A DNA stretch of 64,000 nucleotides, taken from NCBI GenBank assembly GCA_019637435.1, contig JAHBVO010000003.1, positions 930,001-994,000 of the forward strand, given 5' to 3'. The translations under genes and the position numbers were made by a program. The notes under the pieces are model-generated. The model searched no databases. It was not told where the DNA came from and saw only the letters and a list, made by a program, of their open reading frames with translations. Of the stretch, positions 1 through 9,704 are shown one piece after another; positions within the stretch are counted from its first letter, which is position 1; the number at the start of each line of letters is the position of its first letter. This DNA comes from Candidatus Obscuribacterales bacterium. Its GTDB lineage: Bacteria > Cyanobacteriota > Vampirovibrionia > Obscuribacterales > Obscuribacteraceae.

Positions 1-527
1 TCGCTGGAAACTGCTTGCTCTCTGGTTTTCGGTCTTGTTTCTTCCGAAGGGAAGAACCAGATAGCGATAAAGAGAAACGCGATGCCAACATCGATCAATG
101 CATCCGCGACGTTGAAAACTGGAAACTGCATGAACGCAAACTCCAGGAAATCAGTCACCTTCCCGTGATTGAAGCGATCGATTAAATTCCCAACTGCGCC
201 ACCAAAGATGCAAGCCATGCCAATCTGTTCCACCACAGGTAGTGGCGCCGTTGATGCGATCCGTTTAACAATCCAACAGCAAATCGCTATTGAGAAAACT
301 GTCGCGACGACTCCCATAAGTTGACCGTTATCGCTTCCGAGCGAGAAGGCGGCGCCTGGATTGCTGAGCAGATTCAGACGGAGCAGACCAGGAATGAATT
401 CTTGAGGCTGGCCCATGGTAAGGTTTGTTACGGCCCACTGCTTACTCAACTGATCGGCAGCGATACAACAGAAGACCACAAATGCGATCAGGAAGCTACG
501 GGCGCCTACCTGCTTAAATCGTGTCAT
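1..527 (-). CDS. lspA: Lipoprotein signal peptidase (signal peptidase II), C-terminus cut by window edge
   Basis: LspA is an inner-membrane aspartyl protease that removes the signal peptide from diacylglyceryl-modified prolipoproteins. Read on the minus strand from an ATG at 527, about 175 residues are visible and the reading frame runs off the window at base 1. Family signatures are clear: GNLIDR around residue 117 and FNVAD around residue 142 supply the two catalytic aspartates, and hydrophobic stretches match the four-helix topology (an N-terminal segment near residues 11-24 and others near 70-90, 98-112 and 143-160). It lies 34 bp downstream of the exported-protein gene that starts at 1674, so the two may be co-transcribed. 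Only the short C-terminal tail should be missing. The assignment is firm because both catalytic motifs are present. Confidence 0.95.
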   Translation of the reverse strand, partial: MTRFKQVGARSFLIAFVVFCCIAADQLSKQWAVTNLTMGQPQEFIPGLLRLNLLSNPGAAFSLGSDNGQLMGVVATVFSIAICCWIVKRIASTAPLPVVEQIGMACIFGGAVGNLIDRFNHGKVTDFLEFAFMQFPVFNVADALIDVGIAFLFIAIWFFPSEETRPKTREQAVSS

Positions 528-561
528 TCTGCGGCTCCGCGTCGGTAGTCTCAGCTCGCCG

Positions 562-1674
562 TTAAGGCTTTACGTCGCCCGAGGGATCGTCTTTCTTCTC
601 TTCTTCTTTTATCTCAGTTGAAGGAATGGGCGATGCGTCTTGCAACTTCTGCGGATCAGGTTTTGGCGCGTCCGGTGTCAGCTTGATCGGTGAGGTGTCT
701 TCATCATCGACTGTTGCTGTTTGAACGGCTTTGGGCTCAGGCGGCGCCTCTTTGGTTTGAGGAACCACGTTCAATCTTCGCGTCAAATACGTCAACCCTT
801 TGAGGTTTGAACGCGACTTGTCGGTTATTCCGATTGTCGCCATCAGAAGTTCGTTGTGATTCGATGTGTTCGCGTGAATAATGCGCTCCAGGGTTTGATT
901 ATCAATCGGTCTCCAGAAATCTTTGTGAGGCGGCTGCGGATAGCGGAGCGGCTCGCTCGTGATTGAGCCGACAGCGATCAAATCGGAAGGCAAGTCGACT
1001 TTTAAACGAGCGGAGTATTCTTGCCCCGATTTCACTTGCTCTGGCGCGATGAAGGAGGTGTCGAGCTCCTGGGCAAGTCCGAATGCCACGCGAACTTTTT
1101 CGTAGTCGATTCGGTCGCCGACGATTTTCCATTCCTTGCCCATCTTTCTCAGATAGAGCTGACCTTCGGAGATCGATGAAAGCGAACCCCTGGTGCCGAT
1201 TCCCGGCATAACTTTGTCCGTATTTCCGACTGCTTTGTCTCGTGACTCCACGGTTGCGAATTTACCTTCGACGCGAACTTGTTTCGTCTTCGAAATTGAT
1301 TTTGCGTCCGGATAGGTTTTCCAGAAGTCCTTGGTGAGCTCTTTGACGGCGTTTTTGTCTAAACCGTCGTTGTTGACGTAGTCATCGTGATAGAAGCCCA
1401 TTACCGCATCGAGATTGTGAGCGTTCCACTGTGTCTCGATGTCATTGAGGAAGGCTTCTACTTCCTGGCGTTCTGCCTTGTACTTCTCGTGGTCGGGTTC
1501 CAAACCGTCTGCTTTTGTTTCTTCCGAAGCGGTAGGTGTAGACCCGGTCGCTGTGGCGGCTGCTGCGCTTAGAGTCAGCGTTGAGGTCGTGGTGAGCGCC
1601 ATCAAAAGTGAGAGCGCCAAAAATCCATCAACTTTTGCACGCAATGTTTGCCGCCTGGTGAGCGCTTTGTACAT
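562..1674 (-). CDS. Exported protein with an NTF2/SnoaL-like domain
   Basis: The frame is open from a TTG at 1725, but I prefer the ATG at 1674. It has GGAGG about 9 bases upstream, and a TATAAT at 1732-1737 would put the transcript start near 1725. The resulting 370-residue protein begins with a basic stretch and a hydrophobic, Ala/Thr-rich segment (residues about 15-42), consistent with a signal peptide or membrane anchor. Residues about 75-200 (EVEAFLNDIETQWNAHNLDA and following, ending near KEWKIVGDRIDY) look like an NTF2-like/SnoaL-like fold: a helix with W-x-x-x-N-x-D-A, then strands. The last 60 residues are Pro/Glu/Lys-rich and probably disordered. These domains are used for ligand binding as well as catalysis, so I assign no reaction. 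Confidence 0.75.
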   Translation of the reverse strand: MYKALTRRQTLRAKVDGFLALSLLMALTTTSTLTLSAAAATATGSTPTASEETKADGLEPDHEKYKAERQEVEAFLNDIETQWNAHNLDAVMGFYHDDYVNNDGLDKNAVKELTKDFWKTYPDAKSISKTKQVRVEGKFATVESRDKAVGNTDKVMPGIGTRGSLSSISEGQLYLRKMGKEWKIVGDRIDYEKVRVAFGLAQELDTSFIAPEQVKSGQEYSARLKVDLPSDLIAVGSITSEPLRYPQPPHKDFWRPIDNQTLERIIHANTSNHNELLMATIGITDKSRSNLKGLTYLTRRLNVVPQTKEAPPEPKAVQTATVDDEDTSPIKLTPDAPKPDPQKLQDASPIPSTEIKEEEKKDDPSGDVKP

Positions 1675-1731
1675 CACCGATCGCCTCCACGATGTTTCAA
1701 AATCGAATAGGTTTGAACCTTTCAAGTTGCC

Positions 1732-1737
1732 ATTATA
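1732..1737 (-). promoter_or_regulatory. Candidate -10 box for the 1674 gene
   Basis: On the minus strand this hexamer is a perfect TATAAT. No convincing -35 lies 16-18 bp upstream. Its position implies a transcript start near 1725, which argues against the TTG at 1725 and for the ATG at 1674. Confidence 0.4.
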
Positions 1738-1977
1738 GCCGCACTGGCGTCTCCAAACCGCGATCCGTTAAGAGTTGCTGCCGAAACTGTCGCATCTATT
1801 CGCACTTGACTAGGGGCGGGTGGCTTAGAAAATGCGGGCGGTGTCCAACTCACGACTCGAATAAAAATGCGCTTATCCTGGCTCTGTCCGCCTTCGCGAA
1901 GCGTTCGCGGTTTCTGCTTCGAGCACAGACTGATACCATGGAATAGGTCGCGGGTCGCAGTTGCGGCGGGTTTCGAA

Positions 1978-4887
1978 GTGAGCGGCAACGATACTACAAA
2001 TTTTGACAACGACACGAGCGGCAATCACGGCGTTCCGTTTGACACGTCGCCGGATCTATCCGGTGACCAGGGGGGCGTCTGGAGGCCTCACCCTGAGGAC
2101 ACGATGCAGGATTCCACGCGAAGTCGTGGGTTTCAGCCTCAGGGGCAAGGTACGGATGCAACTCAGAAAGATATTCCGGACGAGACGCAGCAGGAATTTC
2201 ATTCACCGAGTGATGGGGAAATTCAACGCGACTATTCCGCAGATAGAACCGATCAGGACATTCGCACTCAGAAAACAGCCGATCACAGTGGACAGATAAC
2301 CGATCAGGACATTGGGGATGGTCAGCAGAAAGTTTGGGCCGACCCTTTCGCACAGGAGAACACGTCCGACGAGGGCGGTTTAGGTTTTAAGCGTCAAAAT
2401 CCGGCGTTTGACAAAACCGCGAAAAGCGGTGCTGCTGACTTCGCTGACACCTCAGGCGATACCAACTGGGACGCCTTGGACAAACCCAGAGCTGGCTCAA
2501 GCGGCTTTCCGTCGCAATCCGCCTCAATGACTCCGCAATCGAATCCAAAGAAAAGTCCCGTCGGCCAAACGTTTGCCAACAAGTACGAAATCGTTGGTCA
2601 GATCGGACAGGGCGGAATGGGGATCGTTTACAAAGCGAACGACATGATTCTCGCTCGCACGGTAGCCATCAAGGTGATCAAGGCGAACTCTCAGGCCAAA
2701 GTGGAGGAAATTTCTCGCTTTCAGCTCGAAGCTAAGTCGATAGCAAAGTTGGATCATCCGAACATTATCCGCGTGTATGAAATGAATGTCACCACAGATG
2801 GTGACCCCTATTTTGTGCTTGAGTACATTGCCGGCAATTCGTTGTCGAACGAGATCCGCGGCCGCAAAGGGCTTCCGCTGAATGAAACCATCGAGATTGT
2901 CGATCAAGTTTGCGATGCTCTCAACCATGCTCATGAAAGTGGAGTTATTCACCGCGATTTAAAACCAAGCAACATCATGCTCGTAAAGCTGCGCGACCGA
3001 GTCGTAGTCAAGCTCCTCGACTTTGGAATTGCAAAACATTTTGCGGTTGATGACGCGACCTTACAGTTGTTGCAGCTAACTCGTCCGGGGCAGGCGTTCG
3101 GCAGTCCGCACTACATGAGCCCGGAACAGTCTCGCGGACAGGCTGACAGTCCGGCAAGTGATATCTATTCGCTCGGTTGCATGTTTTTTGAAATGATAAC
3201 TGGGCATCCGCCATTCTCTGGAGACAATGTCCTTACCACAATGAACATGCACCAAACGGAAGAAATACCGTCTGTTGGTGATGCGGTCGATGAGAAGTTT
3301 CGCGCTGAAGTAGATCAAATCATTGCCAGGATGATGGCGAAGAGACCGGAAGATCGATACTTGTCGGTTATGGATGCGAAAGGCGACTTGCTCGAGCTGC
3401 GTTGTAAAATGAAGCAGCCCGAGATTTCCGAGTTAGCGCCGGCGCCAAGTGTTTCCAATGTCGTTTACGAGGTTGGCGACAAGAGACCTGGCAAAAATCG
3501 GACGAAGATTTTCGCATCTCTTGTTGCTGTGCTGATCGTGGGAGCAGTCGGCATCTTTTCTGCTGGTGTCATCCGCGGTGTCAAACCCTCTCCGCCGGAT
3601 GTTAAGGATCTGACTCCATGGAAAGCGTACGATCTGAAAGGGCAGCAGCTGTTTGACAAAGGTGCATACAAACCGGCTCTTCTTAACTTTCAGAAAGCAT
3701 ATGAGCGCGCTAAGTTGGAAAAGGATGGTCCTGACAAAGCCACCAAACTTAATACCAGTCTTCGCGAGTTAAGGTCGATTAATTACGTGCTCGGAGATTC
3801 GAAAGCTGTTGATACAGTGAATCAAGAACTGCTCGACCACCCGATTCAAACTAGCGCCGTACCTAAAGTGCCGTTTGAGCGGCTTAAAAAGAGTATAGCT
3901 AGCTTATCGAAAGAGAACATCAGCGAACGGTGGGACCCTTTGATTGAAAAAGTGACAGCCGCTGTTACCGACCTCAGAACGCGTGAATCGTCCAGACCAC
4001 TACTGGACCTCGTTCAGAAGCAAGTGACTTCCATTGGGAATGAGCAAGCCAGGTTGCAGCAGTTGGAGATAATCCGCGCTTATATTAGTTTCGACGAGCA
4101 AGTATTTAAAACAGGCGATTATTCAGTTAACTCAGTTGAACGTCTGAAGCGTATTCTGATTGAGCAGCGTCACTCGGTGACTCCTCAGGTGGGAATGTTA
4201 CTGGTCAAAATGCTGCAGGACGACCCGGCGGTGGATCAGGCTGCATTGGTTGAAATAATTTATCGCGCTCAATCTGGTCAAAACTTATTTATTCGAGATG
4301 GTGCCAGATATCTAGGCTCGAATTTGCAATGGAATGCGGGAAACCGAGATGCAGCTTTGTTGGGCATGAAGGAGTTGCTGGCGGAAGTCGAGTCGCGGCC
4401 CGCGAGAACTGATTCTGATCTATCCCGAGTCTTGACTGCGTTGGGCTATTGGCACACCTCGATGAATCAATTCGAAGTAGCCGTGCCGCTGCTGAAACGA
4501 GCTGCCTCCATAACGATATTAGGCGATGTGGAGCCTTCGGCACAGGCAGGTCAACTTAACCTGATTGAGTTTCAGCTTGCATTGAGTTACGCTAACCTCA
4601 AGCACTATGACGACGCTATCCGGCTCCAGAAGCGAATACTGAATCGAGCAGGTACAACTTCTGGTGCCTCGAGTTACGAATCTGCAGTTGCGTTATACGG
4701 GATGGGACGTATTCAGTTTTTAGCGAACAACCTAGACGAGGCTGCATTGAGTCTTGAAAAATCCCGCGAAATTCTTCGTCATCTGCGGGGACGCAGCGTC
4801 AGTCGTGAACAACTGCTCGCAGCTACGTCGGCTTTGTTGAATAAACTAAGCGATGCACCAGGAGCAAAACCCGTGCACGCGCAATGA
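1978..4887 (+). CDS. Hanks-type Ser/Thr protein kinase with C-terminal TPR-like sensor region
   Basis: The frame is open from an ATG at 1867, but the first 37 codons do not look like protein, so I favour the in-frame GTG at 1978 (969 residues). Residues 1-190 are Asp/Gln/Thr-rich and probably disordered. The kinase domain spans about 200-470: glycine loop IGQGGMG near 209, VAIK lysine about 232, HRDLKPSN with catalytic Asp about 327, DFG Asp about 348, and SPEQ in place of APE. One hydrophobic segment lies at about 509-532. The remaining 430 residues are helical, with degenerate TPR-like repeats (FDKGAYKPALLNFQKAYERA; later LALSYANLKHYDDAIRLQKR). All catalytic residues are present, so it should be active. 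Orientation implies a cytoplasmic kinase and an extracytoplasmic repeat domain. The gene converges on the haemagglutinin-like gene with 16 bp between stop codons. Confidence 0.92.
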   Translation: MSGNDTTNFDNDTSGNHGVPFDTSPDLSGDQGGVWRPHPEDTMQDSTRSRGFQPQGQGTDATQKDIPDETQQEFHSPSDGEIQRDYSADRTDQDIRTQKTADHSGQITDQDIGDGQQKVWADPFAQENTSDEGGLGFKRQNPAFDKTAKSGAADFADTSGDTNWDALDKPRAGSSGFPSQSASMTPQSNPKKSPVGQTFANKYEIVGQIGQGGMGIVYKANDMILARTVAIKVIKANSQAKVEEISRFQLEAKSIAKLDHPNIIRVYEMNVTTDGDPYFVLEYIAGNSLSNEIRGRKGLPLNETIEIVDQVCDALNHAHESGVIHRDLKPSNIMLVKLRDRVVVKLLDFGIAKHFAVDDATLQLLQLTRPGQAFGSPHYMSPEQSRGQADSPASDIYSLGCMFFEMITGHPPFSGDNVLTTMNMHQTEEIPSVGDAVDEKFRAEVDQIIARMMAKRPEDRYLSVMDAKGDLLELRCKMKQPEISELAPAPSVSNVVYEVGDKRPGKNRTKIFASLVAVLIVGAVGIFSAGVIRGVKPSPPDVKDLTPWKAYDLKGQQLFDKGAYKPALLNFQKAYERAKLEKDGPDKATKLNTSLRELRSINYVLGDSKAVDTVNQELLDHPIQTSAVPKVPFERLKKSIASLSKENISERWDPLIEKVTAAVTDLRTRESSRPLLDLVQKQVTSIGNEQARLQQLEIIRAYISFDEQVFKTGDYSVNSVERLKRILIEQRHSVTPQVGMLLVKMLQDDPAVDQAALVEIIYRAQSGQNLFIRDGARYLGSNLQWNAGNRDAALLGMKELLAEVESRPARTDSDLSRVLTALGYWHTSMNQFEVAVPLLKRAASITILGDVEPSAQAGQLNLIEFQLALSYANLKHYDDAIRLQKRILNRAGTTSGASSYESAVALYGMGRIQFLANNLDEAALSLEKSREILRHLRGRSVSREQLLAATSALLNKLSDAPGAKPVHAQ

Positions 4888-4903
4888 AGCTGTGAAAGTA
4901 CAC

Positions 4904-7876
4904 TTACTTAGAAGCGTTAACGGTGACATTTCCATTGAAAATCATCGAGCCGTTTTTCGCGTTATTGGTGAACACGATATCCGAACCATCTGCATTAGCA
5001 GTATTTTCGGGAGGATTGAAGGCGAACTGTCGACGTCCACCGCTAAAAACTCCGCCGTCATTAACAACGTTAGCCCGAAAATTAATGGTTGAGGAAAGTG
5101 GGTTTAGGAAATTGCCAGATAAATGCGGCGGAGGAATCTCTCGCTGGATAGTTAGTCGTTGACCTTTTGGTGGCTTTGGAGGATCCAGTCTCAATGCCTT
5201 CTGATCGATCGTGAAGCTGACGTTACCTGCACCCGGACCGCCATTTGCATCAGCAGTGTAAGTAGAATTTGTGCCAGCTACGAATGTGGATTTTAGGTTG
5301 CTCTTCGATGCGTTGGTTAGATCAATGAAGTCTGCGGCGGTGATCGTGATTCCGTTGTTTGTCTCGAGGTTGCCACCAGTATTCTGCAAGCGGACGTACG
5401 CGTTCGATGAGCTTATGTCGCCTGCTACGGTCAGTTTGCTGCGCGTCTGGAGTTGTAAACCATCGGCCGCTGATGACTGATTGAGCGTCAAGTTCGTTGT
5501 AGCGTAGCGAATTACGAATGCTTGAGTTCCAGCATCGATTGATAGAGTTGAATTGCCTGGATCGTTTTTCTTCAAAACACCCTTGGTGAATATTTTGTCG
5601 AAACCAGTGATGATGAACGCGTTTACTGGGTCAGCGCCGATTCGACCGGTGTCAGCGACGAGTTGAACGTCCGCGAATGGGCTTGCTGTGTAGATCGGGG
5701 CGTCGGCATTTTGAAGCAGATCTTTTCCAGCCGAGAGGAAGACGTCATTCGCGATTTTGGCTACTCCACCAAGCTGCCCGATCGAGGCGCCCGCAGTTAA
5801 GGTTGTGGCTGCACTGAGTTGTCCACCGGCCGCTAGCGTTCCATCAGCGTTGTAGGTGACTGTTGGGCCTCCTGTGATAGCTGGTTGCGCTGTGGTGACT
5901 CTGAGGTCGCCACCACTGCCGGTGCCACCAGTCGTGTCGATCGCACCTATTTGAACTGCCGTATTTCCAAAGGTAGGAACTTGACCCGGTAGTGGATCTG
6001 CACCACCGGCCACGATCGTGACGTTGCCATTGTTGCCGGTGCCTCTGCCGCCGGAAGCAATTGATGCACTGTTGATGTCCACCCATCCCGATGTGCTACT
6101 TGCACCTTTGAAGGCGTAGAAGTTTATGTTGCCACCGTTGCCACTGGTTCCTGTCGGAGAACTGCTAATCGTGCTGGTTCCTAAAAAGATCGAACCTCCG
6201 CTAGTTGAGGCCCCATCGAAAGTGACGGATGCTCCCGGACCCGCCGGAAAATTGCTACCTGCAGCCGGGTTGGTAATATTGGCTCCTGCGATCATTGTGA
6301 TGTCGAAACCGGAGGATGAACCGCGTGCTTCGATTGTGGTGAGTGGGGAGCTGAAAATATTTCTGCGGGCAATGATTGTGAGAGCCTCACCAACGGATAT
6401 GTTGCCAGCGATGGTGATATCTCCGGTAGGGTCGGCGTTGTAAAATGTGGGATCTCCAGTGAGGCAAGTCTCACCAATTATAAGGTTGGCGGTAGATGCC
6501 ATCACATGACCTGCCAAGCCCGTTTGTGAGAGCGTGCCAGTGAGATCGTTAACGTTCACCTCGTTGGTCGCGTTGCCTGCGAAGAGGTTCACTTCCTTTG
6601 AAAGCAAGTCACCGCCGGTGATGTTATTGTTGAACGTTCCTTTGTAATCAGCGTTGCGAACGTTGATGGCGCCGTTCAACGCGGCGATCGTTCCATTTGT
6701 GTTGTTGACGTTGATCGCCAAAGTCGGCGAACCGTTTATCGAGACGCTACCGTTCACTGCCTCGATTGTGCCAGTGTTGTTTATCGTGTTAGCGGTGATG
6801 AACACGGAGTCTTGAGCCGAAATGGTTCCAGTGTTTGTGAGTTTGGAAGCAACGGGTGTCGAAGTGCTTGCGACTGTCGGCACCGACTCTGATACCAGGG
6901 TAAGGTCGCCGCTTGATTCAATCGTTCCGTAGTTTGAAAGTTCGCCGCGAGCGGCTAGCGTGAGATCAACTTTTGAAGCGTAGTTCGCGCTGGATAGATT
7001 GCTCGGTAGTACCGAGGAGATGAGCGCGCCGGATTGGTTCGTGATGTCGTCAGCGCGGATAGCTCCTCCGCGAGCGCTATTGGTGCTGGAGACGGCGTAG
7101 ATTGAACCATAGTTGTTCAAGTCTCCCTTGAGAACGAAGTTCGAGTTTTTGCCGAAGTCACCATATGTGGTGACTCCTGATGCGACAGTAAGATTTGCAG
7201 CGCGCATCGGATCATTATTTCCGGTGATCGACGTGAGATCTAGATCGCCACCAGTAGCGATACCGCTGCCGTCAATGACCAGTTTTTGTCCGCCGCCGGA
7301 CAGCGCTTGTTTAACAGCAATGTATTCTGCCGCTGTGACTCTAGAGCCAGCTGAGTATGTTTGGGTTTGTTCGCCGACAGTGATTTCGACTGATGAGTTA
7401 ATCGTGCTGAAGAGGTTGCTTCCGAGCACGATGTTGCGATCAGCTGATGTGAGGTCGAGGTCTACTCCGCTGTTTAATCTAACTAAACTGCTTCCGATTT
7501 GTTGAACACCGATGCGGTCGAGTTTGGCTTGCAGACCGCGTCGGATGACGTCGTTGTTTTGTAATTCAGCGTGACGAATAATCGCTGCTTCGAGTCGTTG
7601 CTGTTTCAATTCTTGTCGAAGGGGCGGCGATGCGCCGGTAGCGGACCGAGCATTGTAGGTGTCTTTGAACAAGTCGCGGGCTTCACGACGCGTGAGGTCA
7701 GTGTGCAAGTCTCGAAACTCGCGCATCGACGGCCGATCGTGAGACGCAGCCAGGGCTGTTTGAGCGCTCGATAGGAGCAGGGTGCCGCAAACAAACACGG
7801 AAGTTCGTCTGATGGCTGCTCGCAAATCCTGCTGCCATATGTAGTCCGCCGATCTCTTCCCCGAACCTGATTTCAT
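4904..7876 (-). CDS. Filamentous-haemagglutinin-like secreted beta-helix protein
   Basis: I chose the ATG at 7876 (990 residues) because AGAGGTG lies just upstream; the frame is open a further 19 codons to 7933. A signal peptide is visible (TSVFVCGTLLLSSAQTALA, cleavage after ALA). After a charged segment, residues about 130-230 (SGVDLDLTSADRNIVLGSNL, then GGDLDLTS) resemble the N-terminal haemagglutination-activity/TPS region of two-partner-secreted adhesins. The rest is a long run of short Gly/Asn/Thr-rich repeats such as NTGTISA, NNTGTIEA and GNGGNINF, typical of a right-handed beta-helix. No C-terminal beta-barrel is visible, so it is not a classical autotransporter, and no TpsB-like partner is nearby. 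It is probably a cell-surface or secreted adhesin. Confidence 0.8.
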   Translation of the reverse strand: MKSGSGKRSADYIWQQDLRAAIRRTSVFVCGTLLLSSAQTALAASHDRPSMREFRDLHTDLTRREARDLFKDTYNARSATGASPPLRQELKQQRLEAAIIRHAELQNNDVIRRGLQAKLDRIGVQQIGSSLVRLNSGVDLDLTSADRNIVLGSNLFSTINSSVEITVGEQTQTYSAGSRVTAAEYIAVKQALSGGGQKLVIDGSGIATGGDLDLTSITGNNDPMRAANLTVASGVTTYGDFGKNSNFVLKGDLNNYGSIYAVSSTNSARGGAIRADDITNQSGALISSVLPSNLSSANYASKVDLTLAARGELSNYGTIESSGDLTLVSESVPTVASTSTPVASKLTNTGTISAQDSVFITANTINNTGTIEAVNGSVSINGSPTLAINVNNTNGTIAALNGAINVRNADYKGTFNNNITGGDLLSKEVNLFAGNATNEVNVNDLTGTLSQTGLAGHVMASTANLIIGETCLTGDPTFYNADPTGDITIAGNISVGEALTIIARRNIFSSPLTTIEARGSSSGFDITMIAGANITNPAAGSNFPAGPGASVTFDGASTSGGSIFLGTSTISSSPTGTSGNGGNINFYAFKGASSTSGWVDINSASIASGGRGTGNNGNVTIVAGGADPLPGQVPTFGNTAVQIGAIDTTGGTGSGGDLRVTTAQPAITGGPTVTYNADGTLAAGGQLSAATTLTAGASIGQLGGVAKIANDVFLSAGKDLLQNADAPIYTASPFADVQLVADTGRIGADPVNAFIITGFDKIFTKGVLKKNDPGNSTLSIDAGTQAFVIRYATTNLTLNQSSAADGLQLQTRSKLTVAGDISSSNAYVRLQNTGGNLETNNGITITAADFIDLTNASKSNLKSTFVAGTNSTYTADANGGPGAGNVSFTIDQKALRLDPPKPPKGQRLTIQREIPPPHLSGNFLNPLSSTINFRANVVNDGGVFSGGRRQFAFNPPENTANADGSDIVFTNNAKNGSMIFNGNVTVNASK

Positions 7877-8035
7877 GATCCACCTCTGGAGTGCTTGGTC
7901 GCCTGTAGGGATTTTTCCTTGCGGATGATCCACTCTGCTACGATTGCTTGAGTGATTCCGCGAAGGCTAGTTGAAAGTGATACCGAGAGAAACCAGATTT
8001 TACCTGATGTCGAGTTCAAAGAAGACTAGAAGTAT

Positions 8036-9514
8036 TTAGGGCAATGATTTGCTTTCTGGCGTTATTTCTCTGAATCCTTTTATTGGCGTTGTCTGACTTC
8101 GATTTTCGTTGGGGAATAATTCTTTTGTATTTTGTAGGGCTAATTCATAGTTTGGACAGAGAGCGAGAGCCGTCTCGAAATCTGTAGCGGCTAATTGCAT
8201 CTCATTAAGCTTTCTGTACAGCATTCCTCTAAGCGTGTGAGTGTGATGATCCTTGGGATCTAGCTCCAAGGCTTTATCAAAATCGCTCAGTGCTAATGCA
8301 AATTGGCCGATTCGCGCACGGGCGTAGCCACGGCCCGACCAAGCGCTTGCGAGTTCGGGATTTATCGCAACTGCATGTCCAAAGTCAGCTATGGCCAGGC
8401 TAGTTTCCATCCGATCGGAATAAATTCGTCCCCTTTCGCAGAATGCTCGCGCGAAGTCAGGCTTTATTTTTATAGTTTTGTCAAAACACTTCAGGCTCTC
8501 ATCGTAATGCCCCAGCTTTTGATGGGCGATTGCGAGTGCCTCTAAGCACTCAACGTTTTTAGGGGCAAGTTTGACGGCTTTATTTAGCCAGGTTAACGCG
8601 TCTTCGTTGCGTTTTAGAAACTCGTAAGCTACTGAAATGTCGAGTGCTATGGCAGCAGATGGTTTTGACTCAAAAGCCCGAAGTAACACCGGGAGTGCCG
8701 CATGATAATCTTTAGCCCGTAGTAGCACCCACCCCTGAACGTACATCAGGTCCTCATTATTGGGATTTAGCTTCAATCCGGTTTCAACGTCGTGAAGGGC
8801 TTGTTCGAAATCGCCGAGCTTCGCCAGCGCTAGAGCTCGCTCCTCAAGAGCCGCAGTGTCTCGATTGTTCTTTTGAATTCTATTATCGAGGGCTTGGAGA
8901 ATTGCCTCGGAATTCGCATCAACCGAGGGGTTGTCCAATTCTTGAGCGAAGTCCTCTGCCAGTGAAGGTTTAAGGGACAAAGCTTTTTTTCTATCTTTAA
9001 AAGCTTCGGCGCTGTCGCCTACGATTTTCTTGAGTTGTCCCCGTTCAAAGAGCGCCTCCGCATGATGCGGTTCGATAACGATAGCTTTGTCTAGGCAAGC
9101 TATTGCGGCTTTCAAATCATGATTAGCGTGTCGCTTTACAAGGGCGAGCTGATAGTAGGCTTCAGCATTTTTAGATTTTGAAAGCACAAATTCGATATCA
9201 TTTTCGGCTCTGTCATAGAGTCCAAGTTGTCGATACAGCGTAGCTCTGCGTGTTCTCGCTTTTGTTGCCCGGGGGCTTTTCTTGAGCAACCTGGTCATTG
9301 CAACTATTTCTTCTACCAGGCTTTTTGAATCTCGCAGATGGGTCGTTGTGGCTGTCCGGGGCGTGCGGCCATCAGCAGCGGTCACTGACCCTGCTGGTTT
9401 ACGTGGCGTTTCGGACGGCTCGGAAACACAAGCCGATAGAATCACGGTAACGCAGAGAAGAACTAGCAGCGTTGCTCGCAATGACAGTGTCTTTGTGGTG
9501 AATTCGAAGTGCAT
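8036..9514 (-). CDS. TPR-repeat lipoprotein
   Basis: This 492-residue protein starts with a hydrophobic signal ending in LSAC, so Cys29 is the likely lipidation site. A Pro/Thr-rich linker follows, then about eleven TPR-type helical pairs from residue 65 onward, with repeats such as AEAYYQLALVKR, AEALFERGQLKK, NVECLEALAIAHQKLGHYDE and ASAWSGRGYARARIGQFALA. The TPRs run almost to the end, leaving a short Ser/Pro/Lys tail, and no catalytic domain is seen. It is probably a membrane-anchored scaffold for protein-protein contacts. It lies downstream of mdh on the same strand, separated by 190 bp containing a strong hairpin, so it is probably a separate transcription unit. Confidence 0.85.
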   Translation of the reverse strand: MHFEFTTKTLSLRATLLVLLCVTVILSACVSEPSETPRKPAGSVTAADGRTPRTATTTHLRDSKSLVEEIVAMTRLLKKSPRATKARTRRATLYRQLGLYDRAENDIEFVLSKSKNAEAYYQLALVKRHANHDLKAAIACLDKAIVIEPHHAEALFERGQLKKIVGDSAEAFKDRKKALSLKPSLAEDFAQELDNPSVDANSEAILQALDNRIQKNNRDTAALEERALALAKLGDFEQALHDVETGLKLNPNNEDLMYVQGWVLLRAKDYHAALPVLLRAFESKPSAAIALDISVAYEFLKRNEDALTWLNKAVKLAPKNVECLEALAIAHQKLGHYDESLKCFDKTIKIKPDFARAFCERGRIYSDRMETSLAIADFGHAVAINPELASAWSGRGYARARIGQFALALSDFDKALELDPKDHHTHTLRGMLYRKLNEMQLAATDFETALALCPNYELALQNTKELFPNENRSQTTPIKGFREITPESKSLP

Positions 9515-9609
9515 TTGCCGGAAGTTAAACTGCCACCGAACGTGGTGCGCAAAGAACCAGGATGAAGGACCGTAATATCTTATCAGCGGAAGTCGTTTTG
9601 AAGATAGGA

Positions 9610-9642
9610 AATCACCCCGGGTGATATCACCAGGGGTTGATT
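9610..9642. terminator. Nested hairpin between mdh and the TPR lipoprotein gene
   Basis: AATCACCCC (9610-9618) pairs with GGGGTTGATT (9633-9642) with one bulged base. The centre contains a perfect 12-bp palindrome, GGTGATATCACC (9620-9631). It lies 63 bp beyond the mdh stop on the minus strand, where a terminator is expected, but there is no clear T-tract. An operator for the TPR gene starting at 9514 is an alternative. Confidence 0.45.
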
Positions 9643-9704
9643 GATTTCTCGTTTATCGCGTCCTTGAACCGGCTGCTAACTCGCAGTCCGTTTATCGCGG
9701 TCGA

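Noticed and set aside
1867..1977. N-terminal 37 codons of the first kinase from ATG 1867
   Set aside because: The stretch reads as untranslated DNA (Trp/Cys/Arg-rich, no ribosome-binding site); a GTG at 1978 starts the Asp/Thr-rich region typical of the protein.
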